From Herbaspirillum sp. (GTDB lineage: Bacteria; Pseudomonadota; Gammaproteobacteria; Burkholderiales; Burkholderiaceae_D), in the NCBI RefSeq assembly GCF_017744395.1, contig NZ_JAGIBI010000003.1:744001-808000 (forward strand): a stretch of 64,000 bases of DNA, written 5' to 3'. This document shows positions 8,230 to 16,932 of the stretch, one piece after another (the first letter of the stretch is position 1; each line of letters opens with the position of its first letter). The notes beneath the pieces were generated by a model. The model was given only the letters and a program-made list of their open reading frames with translations, was not told the DNA's origin and searched no databases. A program made the position numbers and the translations under genes.

Positions 8230-9282
8230 TTACTTCGCGACCCAGGCGGAGAAGCGTTGTTCCAATTCCTCGCCATGGTCGGTCCAGAACTGCAGGCTCA
8301 ACTGGATGGAGTCCTTGGCGTTGGAGGCGGAAGTCGGCAGGTTGGCCAGGGTCTTGGCATCCAGCAGCTTCAACGCGCCCTTGTTGACCGGGCCGTAGGC
8401 GATGTTGTTGGCGTAGGTCTTCTGGTTCTCGGGCTGGCTGGCGTAGGAGATGAACTTCTCGCCCAGCGCCTTGTTCGGCGAACCCTTTGGAATCACCCAG
8501 TAATCCAGCGTATAGACGCTGCCGGCCCACACCACCTTGAGGTTCTTGCCTTCGCGCTGGGCGGCGTCGATGCGGCCGTTGAAGGCATTGGCCATCACCA
8601 CGTCGCCGGAGGCCAGGAACTGCGCCGGCAGCGCGCCCGCGTCCCACCACTGGATGTACGGCTTCAATTGGTCCAGCTTCTTGAAGGCGCGGTCCACGCC
8701 GCCTTTTTCGGACAGCACCTTGTAGACGTCCTTGGTCGGCACGCCGTCGGCCATCAGCGCGAACTCCAGGTTGAATTGCGCGCTCTTTTTCATGCCGCGT
8801 TTGCCGGGGTATTTCTTGACGTCCCAGAAATCGGCCCAGCCGGTCGGCGCGGTCTTGAGCTTGTCGGCGTTGTAGGCCAGCACGGTAGACCAGACGAAGG
8901 CGCCCATGCCGCATTCGCTGACGGTGGCTTCGGGAATGTAGTCGTCCTTCTTGATCGTCTTGGCCAGGTCGAGCTTCTCGATCAGGCCGTCGTCACAGGC
9001 GCGGTTGAGGTCGCCGCCGTCGATTTCCACCACGTCCCAACTGACTTTCTTCGCCTCCACCATGGCCTTGACCTTGGCCAGTTCGCCGTTGAATTCGGCG
9101 GTCACCACCTTGGTGCCGGTGCTTTTCTGGAAAGGATCGACGTAGGCGACCTTCTGCGCGTTGGCGTTGGCGCCGCCGAAGTTGACTACGGTCAGTTCCG
9201 CCGCCGACGCCGAAGTGACGCCGACGGAAAACAGCACGCCCAGGGCGAGTGGGGATAACAGAGCGGGAGATAGGCGTTTCAT
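8230..9282 (-). CDS. ABC transporter periplasmic binding protein, PotD/PotF-like
   Basis: A 350-residue exported solute-binding protein. The signal peptide covers residues 1-27 and ends SASA before AELTVVNFGGAN. The fold and the repeated pattern (KPYIQWWDAGALPAQFLASGDVVMANAFNGR) match the family of polyamine and opine binding proteins. It captures the substrate in the periplasm for the two permeases. The ATG at 9282 follows GAGGAAC. It lies between the ATPase gene (101 bp upstream) and the first permease (81 bp downstream). GABA or putrescine is the likely ligand because of the flanking gabT and gabD, but no ligand residue can be assigned from sequence alone. Confidence 0.92.
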   Translation of the reverse strand: MKRLSPALLSPLALGVLFSVGVTSASAAELTVVNFGGANANAQKVAYVDPFQKSTGTKVVTAEFNGELAKVKAMVEAKKVSWDVVEIDGGDLNRACDDGLIEKLDLAKTIKKDDYIPEATVSECGMGAFVWSTVLAYNADKLKTAPTGWADFWDVKKYPGKRGMKKSAQFNLEFALMADGVPTKDVYKVLSEKGGVDRAFKKLDQLKPYIQWWDAGALPAQFLASGDVVMANAFNGRIDAAQREGKNLKVVWAGSVYTLDYWVIPKGSPNKALGEKFISYASQPENQKTYANNIAYGPVNKGALKLLDAKTLANLPTSASNAKDSIQLSLQFWTDHGEELEQRFSAWVAK

Positions 9283-9383
9283 GTGTTCCTCGTTGGTTAT
9301 GTTGCGATGTTGGAGTTGTACTTGGAACTGCCGGCAATCTTGTCGCTGCCTTCAAGGGATGGAACCGATACTGCGTGTTGCGC

Positions 9384-10517
9384 CTACATGAAGCAGCGCA
9401 GGTACTGCGGTGCGATCTCGAGCGTTACCTCGCGGCCTTCGGCCAGGCCGGCCAACGCCGGATCGGATAGCGACAGCTTGACGAAGCAGTCGTCCTGGCC
9501 GGCCACGGTACAGCGCACCCGCACGTGGTCGCCAAAATAAATCAGGCCGGCGATGCGCGCCTTGATGCGGCTGGAGGCGGCGCCTTCGGACGCCGCGCCG
9601 GCATGCAGGCGGATGCGTTCCGGCCGCACGCAGCCGATGACTGCCTGGCCGGCATGGGCGCGGTGCACGTTCAGGCCGGTGAGCAAGCTGCCGTCGGGCA
9701 GGCGCAGGGCGCAGTGTTCGCCGGTGGCCGATTCGATGCTGCCCTTGAAACGGTTGTTGTCGCCGATGAAGTTGGCCACGAACTGGTTCTCGGGATATTC
9801 ATAGAGCTCGGTCACCGGCGCCAGTTGCTGGATCACGCCCTGGTCGAACACTGCCACGCGGTCGGACATGGTGAGCGCCTCGCTCTGGTCGTGGGTGACA
9901 TAGACGAAGGTGACGCCCAGGCGCTTGTGCAGCGCCTTGAGCTCCAGTTGCATGTGCTCGCGCAATTGCTTGTCGAGCGCGCCCAGCGGTTCGTCCATCA
10001 GCACCAGTTGCGGGTCGAACACCAGCGTGCGCGCCAGCGCCACGCGCTGCTGCTGGCCGCCGGAGAGCTGGGTCGGGTAACGGTCGCCGAACTTGCCCAT
10101 CTGCACCATGTCCAGCGCCTGCCTGACCTTGGCTTCGCGCTCGGCGCGCTTCATCTTGCGCACCGACAGCGGGTAGGCCACGTTCTGGGCGATGGTCATG
10201 TGCGGAAACAGCGCATAGTTCTGGAACACCATGCCGATGTTGCGCTTGTGCGGCGGCACGCGGTTGAGCAATTGGCCATCCAGGCGGATCTCGCCGCCGG
10301 TCGGGAATTCGAAGCCTGCCAGCATCATCAGGCAGGTGGTCTTGCCCGAACCCGACGGGCCCAGCAACGTCAGGAACTCGCCGCGACGGATCTCCAGGTC
10401 CAGGCTCTTGACGATCAGGTTCTCGCCGTCATAGGTCTTTTTAACGCCGCTGAATTGCACCAGCACGTCTCCGGCCCGCGGTGCGATGTCTTCTTGCCTC
10501 ATTGCGTTTGCATTCAT
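9384..10517 (-). CDS. ABC transporter ATP-binding protein, PotA-like
   Basis: The 377-residue ATPase shows Walker [10 protein letters not shown] (about 54-62), the Q-loop [10 protein letters not shown], the signature [13 protein letters not shown], Walker B LVLMDEP and the switch histidine in [13 protein letters not shown] domain follows after residue 290. It powers the import system formed by the binding protein and two permeases. The ATG at 10517 follows AGGGAGAG. It is 46 bp downstream of gabT in the same operon. Confidence 0.95.
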   Translation of the reverse strand: MNANAMRQEDIAPRAGDVLVQFSGVKKTYDGENLIVKSLDLEIRRGEFLTLLGPSGSGKTTCLMMLAGFEFPTGGEIRLDGQLLNRVPPHKRNIGMVFQNYALFPHMTIAQNVAYPLSVRKMKRAEREAKVRQALDMVQMGKFGDRYPTQLSGGQQQRVALARTLVFDPQLVLMDEPLGALDKQLREHMQLELKALHKRLGVTFVYVTHDQSEALTMSDRVAVFDQGVIQQLAPVTELYEYPENQFVANFIGDNNRFKGSIESATGEHCALRLPDGSLLTGLNVHRAHAGQAVIGCVRPERIRLHAGAASEGAASSRIKARIAGLIYFGDHVRVRCTVAGQDDCFVKLSLSDPALAGLAEGREVTLEIAPQYLRCFM

Positions 10518-10563
10518 TGTTGTTCTCTCCCTGGCAAAAATCAGGCGCGATGCGATCGATGAT

Positions 10564-11847
10564 TCAGCTCAGCCGCATCGCGGCCGACAGGATGTCGAGC
10601 GCTTCATCCATGACGGTATCGGGAATCGTCAGCGGGAACAAGAAGCGGATGACGTTGCCGTAGCTGCCGCAGGTCAGCAGCAGCAAGCCGTTTTGCAGCG
10701 CGTGCTGCTGTACCTTCTTCGCATACTCGGCATCCGGCTTGCGGCTGCCCGGCTGGGTGAACTCCACCGCCACCATCGCACCCAGGCCGCGCACCTCGCC
10801 GATCTGCGGCACGGCCGATTTGAGTTCGCCGAGGCGGCCCTTCAGTTTCTGGCCCAGGCGCGCGCCGCGCGCCACCAGGTTTTCCTCGGCGATCACATCC
10901 AGCACCGCCAGCGCCGAGGCCACCGCCAGTGGGTTGCCGGCATAGGTGCCGCCCAGGCCGCCGGGCGCGGGGGCGTCCATGACCTCGGCGCGGCCGCATA
11001 CGGCCGAGAGCGGCATGCCGCCGGCCAGGCTCTTGGCCATGGTCATCAGGTCGGGCAGCACGTCGTAGTGCTCCATGGCGAACAGTTTGCCGGTACGGGC
11101 GAAGCCGGTCTGCACTTCATCGGCGATCAGCAGGATGCCGTGTTCGTCGCACAGCGCGCGCAGGCCGCGCATGAATTCCGGCGGCGCGGCGTAGAAGCCG
11201 CCTTCGCCTTGCACCGGCTCCAGGATGATGGCTGCCACGCGCTTGGGATCGACATCGCTCTTGAACAGGTTCGCCACCGCCTCCAGCGCGTCGGCGCTGC
11301 TGATGCCGTGCAGCGCATTGGGGTAGGGCGCATGGAACACCTCGCCCGGGAACGGGCCGAAGCCCAGCTTGTACGGCGCCACCTTGCCGGTCAGTGCCAT
11401 GCCCATCATGGTGCGGCCGTGGAAGCCGCCGGCGAAGGCGATGACGGCCGGGCGGCCGGTGTGGGCGCGGGCGATCTTGACGGCGTTTTCCACCGCCTCG
11501 GCGCCGGTCGAGAACAGCGCGGTCTTCTTGGCGTGGGCGCCGGGGGTGATGGCGTTGATGCGCTCGGCCAGTTCCACATAGCTTGCATACGGCACGATCT
11601 GGTAGGCGGTGTGGGTGAATTTTTCCATCTGGGCGCGGATGGCGTCCAGCAGCTTCGGATGGCGGTGGCCCGTGTTGAGCACGGCGATGCCGGCTGCGAA
11701 ATCGATGAAGCGGCGGCCTTCCACATCCCACAGTTCCGAATTGGATGCGCGTTCGGCGTAGAAGTCGCACATCACGCCCACGCCGCGCGGGGTGGCGGCG
11801 TTCTTGCGCTGTTGCAGTTGCTGGTTGCTGGCGGCCTTGCTGTTCAT
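10564..11847 (-). CDS. gabT: 4-aminobutyrate aminotransferase
   Basis: A class III aminotransferase of 427 residues. It carries GTGAEAVENA-type pyridoxal phosphate contacts (TGAEAVENAVKIARAHTGR), the PLP-ring aspartate in LIADEVQTGFARTG, and the Schiff-base lysine in MTMAKSLAGGMPLSAV. It transfers the amino group of GABA to 2-oxoglutarate, giving succinate semialdehyde for GabD. Start at the ATG at 11847 after CCGGAGCA; the residues before it are not conserved in kind. It is the first gene of the operon and is divergent from the MocR/GabR regulator. A related omega-amino acid transaminase activity is possible. Confidence 0.95.
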   Translation of the reverse strand: MNSKAASNQQLQQRKNAATPRGVGVMCDFYAERASNSELWDVEGRRFIDFAAGIAVLNTGHRHPKLLDAIRAQMEKFTHTAYQIVPYASYVELAERINAITPGAHAKKTALFSTGAEAVENAVKIARAHTGRPAVIAFAGGFHGRTMMGMALTGKVAPYKLGFGPFPGEVFHAPYPNALHGISSADALEAVANLFKSDVDPKRVAAIILEPVQGEGGFYAAPPEFMRGLRALCDEHGILLIADEVQTGFARTGKLFAMEHYDVLPDLMTMAKSLAGGMPLSAVCGRAEVMDAPAPGGLGGTYAGNPLAVASALAVLDVIAEENLVARGARLGQKLKGRLGELKSAVPQIGEVRGLGAMVAVEFTQPGSRKPDAEYAKKVQQHALQNGLLLLTCGSYGNVIRFLFPLTIPDTVMDEALDILSAAMRLS

Positions 11848-11919
11848 TGCTTGCTCCGGTGAAAGGGCGCCTCGGCGGCGCATGAAATTCTTGTTCCGGA
11901 ATCGATACTAAAACTGAAA

Positions 11920-11940
11920 TGGCTCTGTAATATAGAGCCA
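11920..11940. promoter_or_regulatory. Inverted repeat, likely GabR/MocR operator
   Basis: TGGCTCT (11920-11926), a seven-base centre GTAATAT, and AGAGCCA (11934-11940) form a perfect 7+7+7 dyad. It lies in the 117-bp gap between gabT and the regulator. Its AT-rich centre and position suit binding by a MocR-type activator/repressor for both promoters. Confidence 0.7.
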
Positions 11941-11964
11941 ATTTTAAATATTTGATGGTGCCAA

Positions 11965-13518
11965 TTGAAGATCGCCTCGCTCTCCGATTACCTGCTGCTC
12001 CGCATCGAACGCGGGACTCAGAAAGACGCTCCAGGCAAGGCTGGAAAGGCAGTTGGCAATGGAGGCGCCGCAGCGAAAACGGCTGCGCACGTACCCGTCA
12101 ACCGCCAGATTTACCAGTTGATCCGCGAAGCCATCCTGGCGCAGACGCTGCCGGCCGGATTGCAGTTGCCGTCCTCGCGCGACCTTGCCGCCGAGCTTGG
12201 CATGTCGCGCAACACTGTGACCTACGCCTATGAGCAATTGCTGGCCGAAGGGTATCTGGAAAGCCGCACCGGAGCCGGTACCTTCGTGGCCGATACCGAG
12301 CCGGACCAGATTCCCGAGGCGGTCGAGCGAAGCGAGCCGCTGACCGACCCGTCGGGCAAATCGGAACTGTCGGCGCGCGGCGCCATGCTCACGCGCCAGG
12401 CCGGGGTGGGGGAACGGCAATGGGGCGCCTTCATGCCCGGCGTGCCGGACGTGACCTGCGTGCCGCACAAGGTGTGGAGCCGGTTGCAGAACAAGCATTG
12501 GCGCCGTTCCAATTCGGACTTGCTGACCTATGGGCCGGGCGCCGGTTATGCGCCGTTGCGCGAGGCGGTAGCGGAGTATTTGCGGGTGGCGCGTTCGGTC
12601 AATTGCAATGCTTCGCAGGTGCTGATCACGACCGGCATCCACCAGTCGATCGATATCGTGGTCAAGTTGCTGGGCGAGCACGGCGATTCGGCCTGGGTAG
12701 AGGACCCTTGCTATTGGGGCACGCGCAGCGTGCTCAATTCGCTGGGTATACAGTCGGTGCCGATCGCGGTCGACCAGGAAGGCATGCGCATGCGCCTGGC
12801 CAACCTGCGGCAGCCGCCGCGCTTCATCTGCACCACGCCTTCGCACCAGTATCCGCTGGGCATGGTGATGAGCCTGTCGCGCCGGCGCATGCTGCTGGAG
12901 TACGCCGCCACGCACAAGGTGTGGATCATCGAGGACGATTACGACAGCGAGTTCCGTTATGGCGGCCGTCCGCTGGCTTCGCTGCAGGGCATGGACACGC
13001 ACGACCGCGTGCTCTACATGGGGACGTTCAGCAAGATCATGTTCCCGGGTTTGCGCATCGGTTTCCTGGTGGTGCCGGAGTCGTTGGCGGCGGCTTTCTC
13101 CACCGGCATCGCCGAGCTGTACCGCAACGGACAGGTATTCCTGCAGGCAACGCTGGCCGATTTCATGGGCGAAGGGCATTTCGCCTCGCACATCCGCAAG
13201 ATGCGCGTCCTGTATGCCGAGCGGCTGCAACTGCTGCAGCAGTCGATCAACCGCCACTTCGGCGAGGAGATGACCATCACCGGCGGCGAGGCTGGATTGC
13301 ACCTGGTGCTGGGGCTGCCGCAGGAGTGCGACGACGTGCTCATCTGCGAGGAAGCCTTGCGCGCAGGCATTGTCGTACGGCCCTTGTCGCGCTATTACAT
13401 GCACGCGCGCAGCGCGCGGCGAGGGCTGCTGCTGGGCTACGCCAGCGTGCCCAACGCCGAGATCGCCGCCAGCTTCGACAAGCTGGCGGCGGTGGTCAAG
13501 CGCCACTTGCCGGCCTGA
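11965..13518 (+). CDS. MocR/GabR-type GntR-family regulator with aminotransferase domain
   Basis: The 517-residue protein has a winged-helix GntR domain at about residues 45-112 (LPSSRDLAAELGMSRNTV as recognition region) fused to a class I aminotransferase-like domain. The PLP lysine is in MGTFSKIMFPGLRIG. GabR of Bacillus uses this layout to bind PLP and GABA and switch on gabT and gabD; the same role is inferred here from the divergent gab operon. The start is a TTG at 11965, since no ATG exists in the frame until the DNA-binding domain. Like other members it probably also represses itself. Confidence 0.92.
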   Translation: MKIASLSDYLLLRIERGTQKDAPGKAGKAVGNGGAAAKTAAHVPVNRQIYQLIREAILAQTLPAGLQLPSSRDLAAELGMSRNTVTYAYEQLLAEGYLESRTGAGTFVADTEPDQIPEAVERSEPLTDPSGKSELSARGAMLTRQAGVGERQWGAFMPGVPDVTCVPHKVWSRLQNKHWRRSNSDLLTYGPGAGYAPLREAVAEYLRVARSVNCNASQVLITTGIHQSIDIVVKLLGEHGDSAWVEDPCYWGTRSVLNSLGIQSVPIAVDQEGMRMRLANLRQPPRFICTTPSHQYPLGMVMSLSRRRMLLEYAATHKVWIIEDDYDSEFRYGGRPLASLQGMDTHDRVLYMGTFSKIMFPGLRIGFLVVPESLAAAFSTGIAELYRNGQVFLQATLADFMGEGHFASHIRKMRVLYAERLQLLQQSINRHFGEEMTITGGEAGLHLVLGLPQECDDVLICEEALRAGIVVRPLSRYYMHARSARRGLLLGYASVPNAEIAASFDKLAAVVKRHLPA

Positions 13519-13625
13519 GGTGGAAGGCATCAGGCCGCAGGTAAGGGGGCGTCAGGTTTGCGTGAGAAATTGTCTTTCCTGCAATCTTCCGTGCTCCCGA
13601 TGCGCAGCATGGTAAATTAGCGAGT

Positions 13626-13649
13626 CCGGTTCGATGGTTTTCGAACCGG
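13626..13649. other. Hairpin before the CNNM/CBS protein gene
   Basis: CCGGTTCG at 13626-13633 pairs perfectly with CGAACCGG at 13642-13649 across an eight-base loop. It lies 31 bp before the TTG start of the next gene. It could end the gabR transcript or shape the leader; no T-run follows. Confidence 0.5.
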
Positions 13650-13679
13650 GCCCCTCGACAACCCCCATAGGAACCCTAG

Positions 13680-15002
13680 TTGGAAAACATATTACTGATC
13701 GTCGCGGCCTTTTTCCTGGTCGCGTTGAACGGTTTTTTCGTCGCAGCAGAATTCAGCCTGGTGAAATTGCGGCAAACGCGCATCCGGGCCATCGCAAAAA
13801 CACAAGGCGTACGCGGCCGCATCCTGGCCGTTGTCCACAACCAGCTGGACGCCTATCTCTCCGCCTGCCAATTGGGCATTACCCTGGCTTCGCTGGGCCT
13901 GGGCTGGATCGGCGAACCGGCTTTCGCGCGCGTGCTTGAACCGCTGTTCTCGCTGGCCGGCGTGAGCAACCAGGAACTGATCCACGGCGTTTCCTTCGTG
14001 TTCGCCTTCTTCGTCATCTCCTTCCTGCACATCGTGGCCGGCGAACTGGCGCCCAAGTCGCTGGCCATCCGCAGCCCCGAAAAGCTGGGCCTGTGGTGCG
14101 CCTTGCCGCTGTACGGGTTCTATTGGGGCATGTATCCGCTGATCTGGGTGCTCAACGCCAGCTCCAATTGGCTGCTGCGCGTGGCCGGCCTGGGCAGCGT
14201 GCATGGCCATGACTCGCATTATTCTTCCGACGAGCTCAAGCTGATCCTGCGCGCCGGCAACAAGAGCGGCAAGAACGGCAAGTTCACCCGCGACGAATGG
14301 AACGTGCTGGCGCAGAGCCTGAACTTCAGCGAACTGGATGTGGCCGACATCATGCGCCCGGCCAGCGAAATCGTGGCCCTGGGCGACGACATGACGCTGG
14401 AAGAGAACCTCGGCACCATCTACCGCAACCGCTTCTCGCGCTATCCGTATTTCGATGCCGAGCGCCAGCAGGTGCTGGGCCTGGTGCACCTGAAGGATGT
14501 GTTCCTGGCGCAGCAGGACGGCAAGGCCATCGTCAACCTGAAGGATTACCTGCGCCCGGTGCAGTTCATTTCCCCGGCGCTGCCGGCCCTGGATTTGCTG
14601 CGGCGCTTCCGCACCGGCTCGCCGCACTTCGCCATCATCGGCAAGAAGGGCCAGCCGCCGGACGGCTTCATCACGCTGGACAACATGCTGAGCCTGCTGG
14701 TGGGTGAGATCCGCGACGAATTCCGCCACAACACCGGCGAATGGGCGCGCCAGGACGACGGCACGCTGCTGGGCAAGGGCAGCCTGCCGATCGTGACGCT
14801 GGAAAACATGCTGGGCATCGACATCGAGTACGACGACAGCATCGACTCGGTCGGCGGCCTGGTGATGGAGAAGCTGGGCGACCTGCCCAAGGAAGGCCAG
14901 CGCATCGAGTTCCCGGCGTTCGACGTGGTGATCAAGCGCATGTCGGGGCCGAAGATCGTGCTGGTGAAGGTCTATCCAAAAATGCAGGAAGCGCGCGACT
15001 GA
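13680..15002 (+). CDS. CNNM/CBS-domain membrane protein (hemolysin C/CorC-like)
   Basis: The 440-residue protein has an N-terminal CNNM (DUF21) domain with about four membrane segments (the first at residues 3-22, with FFVAAEFSLVKLR following), a pair of CBS domains at about 215-345 and a C-terminal CorC/HlyC transporter-associated domain (about 350-435). Proteins of this layout are implicated in Mg2+ or Co2+ export in the inner membrane. The start is TTG at 13680, preceded by AGGA at 13669-13672 with seven bases between. It stands alone; the stop is 93 bp from a convergent gene. Confidence 0.92.
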   Translation: MENILLIVAAFFLVALNGFFVAAEFSLVKLRQTRIRAIAKTQGVRGRILAVVHNQLDAYLSACQLGITLASLGLGWIGEPAFARVLEPLFSLAGVSNQELIHGVSFVFAFFVISFLHIVAGELAPKSLAIRSPEKLGLWCALPLYGFYWGMYPLIWVLNASSNWLLRVAGLGSVHGHDSHYSSDELKLILRAGNKSGKNGKFTRDEWNVLAQSLNFSELDVADIMRPASEIVALGDDMTLEENLGTIYRNRFSRYPYFDAERQQVLGLVHLKDVFLAQQDGKAIVNLKDYLRPVQFISPALPALDLLRRFRTGSPHFAIIGKKGQPPDGFITLDNMLSLLVGEIRDEFRHNTGEWARQDDGTLLGKGSLPIVTLENMLGIDIEYDDSIDSVGGLVMEKLGDLPKEGQRIEFPAFDVVIKRMSGPKIVLVKVYPKMQEARD

Positions 15003-15095
15003 TCCACGCTGTCCTGCAAGCTGTCGCGTCCGATTTCCGCGCCCGGCGCCAGGGGCTACTTGCCTTGCAATTGAAGCCCCATCTGGCGCTCCGGT

Positions 15096-15794
15096 TCAGG
15101 CCGTGCGAAGCAAGTCGCGCATTGCCGCGCCGACGCCGGCCGCCGATTGCGGATTTTGTCCCGTCACCAGACGACCATCGACGACGACGTTCGCGGTCCA
15201 GTCCGCCGCCGGCTGGTGGTGTGCGCCACGCTCGACGAGCGTGCTGGCCAGCAGGAAGGGAACGACTTTCTCCAGCTTGACGGCATGCTCTTCACTATCT
15301 GTGAACGCGGCGACACGCTTGCCGGCGACGAGCGGTTCGCCATTGCCGAGAGTGACGTTCACGAGTGCGGCAGGGCCATGACAGACCGCGCCTACGATGC
15401 CACCTGCCTCGTAGATCGAGCGGGTAACGCTGCGGACGGCTTCGTCGAAGGGGAAGTCCCACATCGCGCCGTGGCCGCCTGCGAAGAAGATGCCTGCGTA
15501 CTTCGACGGATCGATGTCGGCCAGGCGCATCGTGTTGGCGACCTGGGCGCGAAATTCGGCATCGTTCCAGAAATGGGCATTGATCGGATCGCTCAGGTCC
15601 AGGCCATCGACGGGGGGCTCGCCGCCCTTGATGGAGGCGAACTCGACGGCGATGCCGGCCTTCTTCAGTTCAGCAAGTGGATGCGTGACTTCTCCCAGGT
15701 AGTAGCCGGTAGCTTCCCCGGTGCTTCCTTTGATGCCGTGGCTGGTAAGAACAAACAGCACGGGCTTCGTCATGCTGGGTTTGGTTATGGTCAT
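15096..15794 (-). CDS. DJ-1/PfpI superfamily protein, Hsp31/glyoxalase III-like
   Basis: A 232-residue class I glutamine-amidotransferase-like protein. The nucleophile elbow reads AVCHGPAAL with the reactive Cys and adjacent His, and the acidic partner is probably in the GEATGYYLGEV segment near residue 27. Relatives convert methylglyoxal to lactate without glutathione or act as holding chaperones. The ATG at 15794 follows AAAGGAG. It is divergent from a LysR regulator, suggesting induction by electrophiles or another stress. Glyoxalase activity is inferred. Confidence 0.88.
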   Translation of the reverse strand: MTITKPSMTKPVLFVLTSHGIKGSTGEATGYYLGEVTHPLAELKKAGIAVEFASIKGGEPPVDGLDLSDPINAHFWNDAEFRAQVANTMRLADIDPSKYAGIFFAGGHGAMWDFPFDEAVRSVTRSIYEAGGIVGAVCHGPAALVNVTLGNGEPLVAGKRVAAFTDSEEHAVKLEKVVPFLLASTLVERGAHHQPAADWTANVVVDGRLVTGQNPQSAAGVGAAMRDLLRTA

Positions 15795-15860
15795 TTGGCT
15801 GCTCCTTTAAGGTTCGGTTTCGCCACTTTATTGATGTCAGTTAAGGAGATAAACTGGCTT

Positions 15861-15875
15861 TAATGAAATTCATTA
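15861..15875. promoter_or_regulatory. Dyad in the LysR/DJ-1 intergenic region
   Basis: TAATGA at 15861-15866 and TCATTA at 15870-15875 flank AAT, giving a perfect 15-bp inverted repeat. It covers an upstream ATG at 15863, which makes that codon less likely to be the LysR start. It is a candidate binding site for the adjacent regulator. Confidence 0.5.
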
Positions 15876-15892
15876 GTTCTCATAAGGACAAA

Positions 15893-16795
15893 ATGGGGCG
15901 AAGTTTTGAATACCTTGGCGATGTAGAAGCCTTCCTTGCGGTGATGGAGCACGGTTCTTTCACTGCGGCCGCAGCCGCGCTGTCGACGACGGCGTCCGTG
16001 CTCAGCAGGGCGGTCGGACGGCTGGAAGCCCGGCTCGGGCAGCAATTGATGCGTCGCACGACCCGGCGCATCGGGCTGACGGATGCCGGTCGCCGGTATC
16101 TGGAACAGACGCGGGAGGCCTTCGACCTGCTGAGGGTGGCCGAGCAGGAAGCACAGTCGCGCAGCGCGGCGCTGAGCGGACGTGTACGCATCAGCGCGCC
16201 CACCACGTTCGGCCATTTCCGCTTGCCTGTGTTGCTCAAGCCCTTCCTCGCCCGGCATCCGGAGGTCAGGCTGGAGCTGAACATCACCAATCGCAACGTC
16301 GACTTGGTAGAGGAGGGCTTTGACATGGCGATCCGGCTCGGGCAGCTTCCCGACAGCGGCCTTGTCGCCCGCAAGCTGGAGGATGCCGAGTTGCGGCTCG
16401 TCGCTGCGCCCGACTACCTGAAAAGGGCCGGGGTCCCGAAGAAGCTCGATGATTTGGCGAAGCATGTCTGCTTGCCCTTCGTCATGCCGCGCACGGGAAA
16501 GCATGGGGATTGGTCGTTCATCGTTGACGGCGAAAACGTTGAATGGCAGCCAAACTCGGTTCTGGAGGTGTCTGACGACGTGCTGGGAACCGTGTCGATG
16601 GCCGAACAGGGCATTGGTGTCTGCCAGACGTATGACTTCATCGTGCGCGAGCGCCTGGCCAACGGGCGCCTGGTCGAGCTGTTGCCGCAGTTCAGCGGAC
16701 GCACGAGACCATTCTCGCTGGTGTATGCGCCGCATCGGCATCAATCGGCGGCGGCTCGGGCGCTGATTGATGCGCTTGGAAACCCGGGCGGGTAA
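15893..16795 (+). CDS. LysR-family transcriptional regulator
   Basis: About 300 residues in the LysR layout: winged helix at residues ~8-65 (AAAAALSTTASVLSRAVGRLEARLG) and a substrate-binding domain from ~95 to the end. It is of the group near DgdR/AaeR-like regulators that have SGRVRISAPTTFG after the linker. ATG at 15893 is preferred because AAGGA ends four bases before it and the HTH starts at the normal distance. An ATG at 15863 would add ten residues. It probably controls the divergent DJ-1/Hsp31-like gene. Confidence 0.88.
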   Translation: MGRSFEYLGDVEAFLAVMEHGSFTAAAAALSTTASVLSRAVGRLEARLGQQLMRRTTRRIGLTDAGRRYLEQTREAFDLLRVAEQEAQSRSAALSGRVRISAPTTFGHFRLPVLLKPFLARHPEVRLELNITNRNVDLVEEGFDMAIRLGQLPDSGLVARKLEDAELRLVAAPDYLKRAGVPKKLDDLAKHVCLPFVMPRTGKHGDWSFIVDGENVEWQPNSVLEVSDDVLGTVSMAEQGIGVCQTYDFIVRERLANGRLVELLPQFSGRTRPFSLVYAPHRHQSAAARALIDALGNPGG

Positions 16796-16852
16796 GGTCG
16801 TCTTGTTCTCCGCGACACTGGAACCGCCTTATCCAATACCACCGTGAAATGA

Positions 16853-16894
16853 AAAATGCCGCGACATTCATCACGTCGCGGCATTTTGTTTTTT
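16853..16894. terminator. Bidirectional rho-independent terminator
   Basis: A 13-bp perfect stem, AAAATGCCGCGAC (16853-16865) with GTCGCGGCATTTT (16875-16887), has a nine-base loop and a T-rich tail on the plus strand. The A-rich left arm gives a U-tract for the minus strand. It lies between the convergent LysR and ggt genes and can serve both. Confidence 0.9.
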
Positions 16895-16932
16895 GGCGGC
16901 CGCAGCCGCCGGTTCGCATTGGGTGCTGCGGA

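Noticed and set aside
13626-13649. GGTTCGA-like stretch resembling a tRNA T-arm
   Set aside because: It is part of a simple hairpin with no acceptor stem, D-arm or anticodon arm around it.
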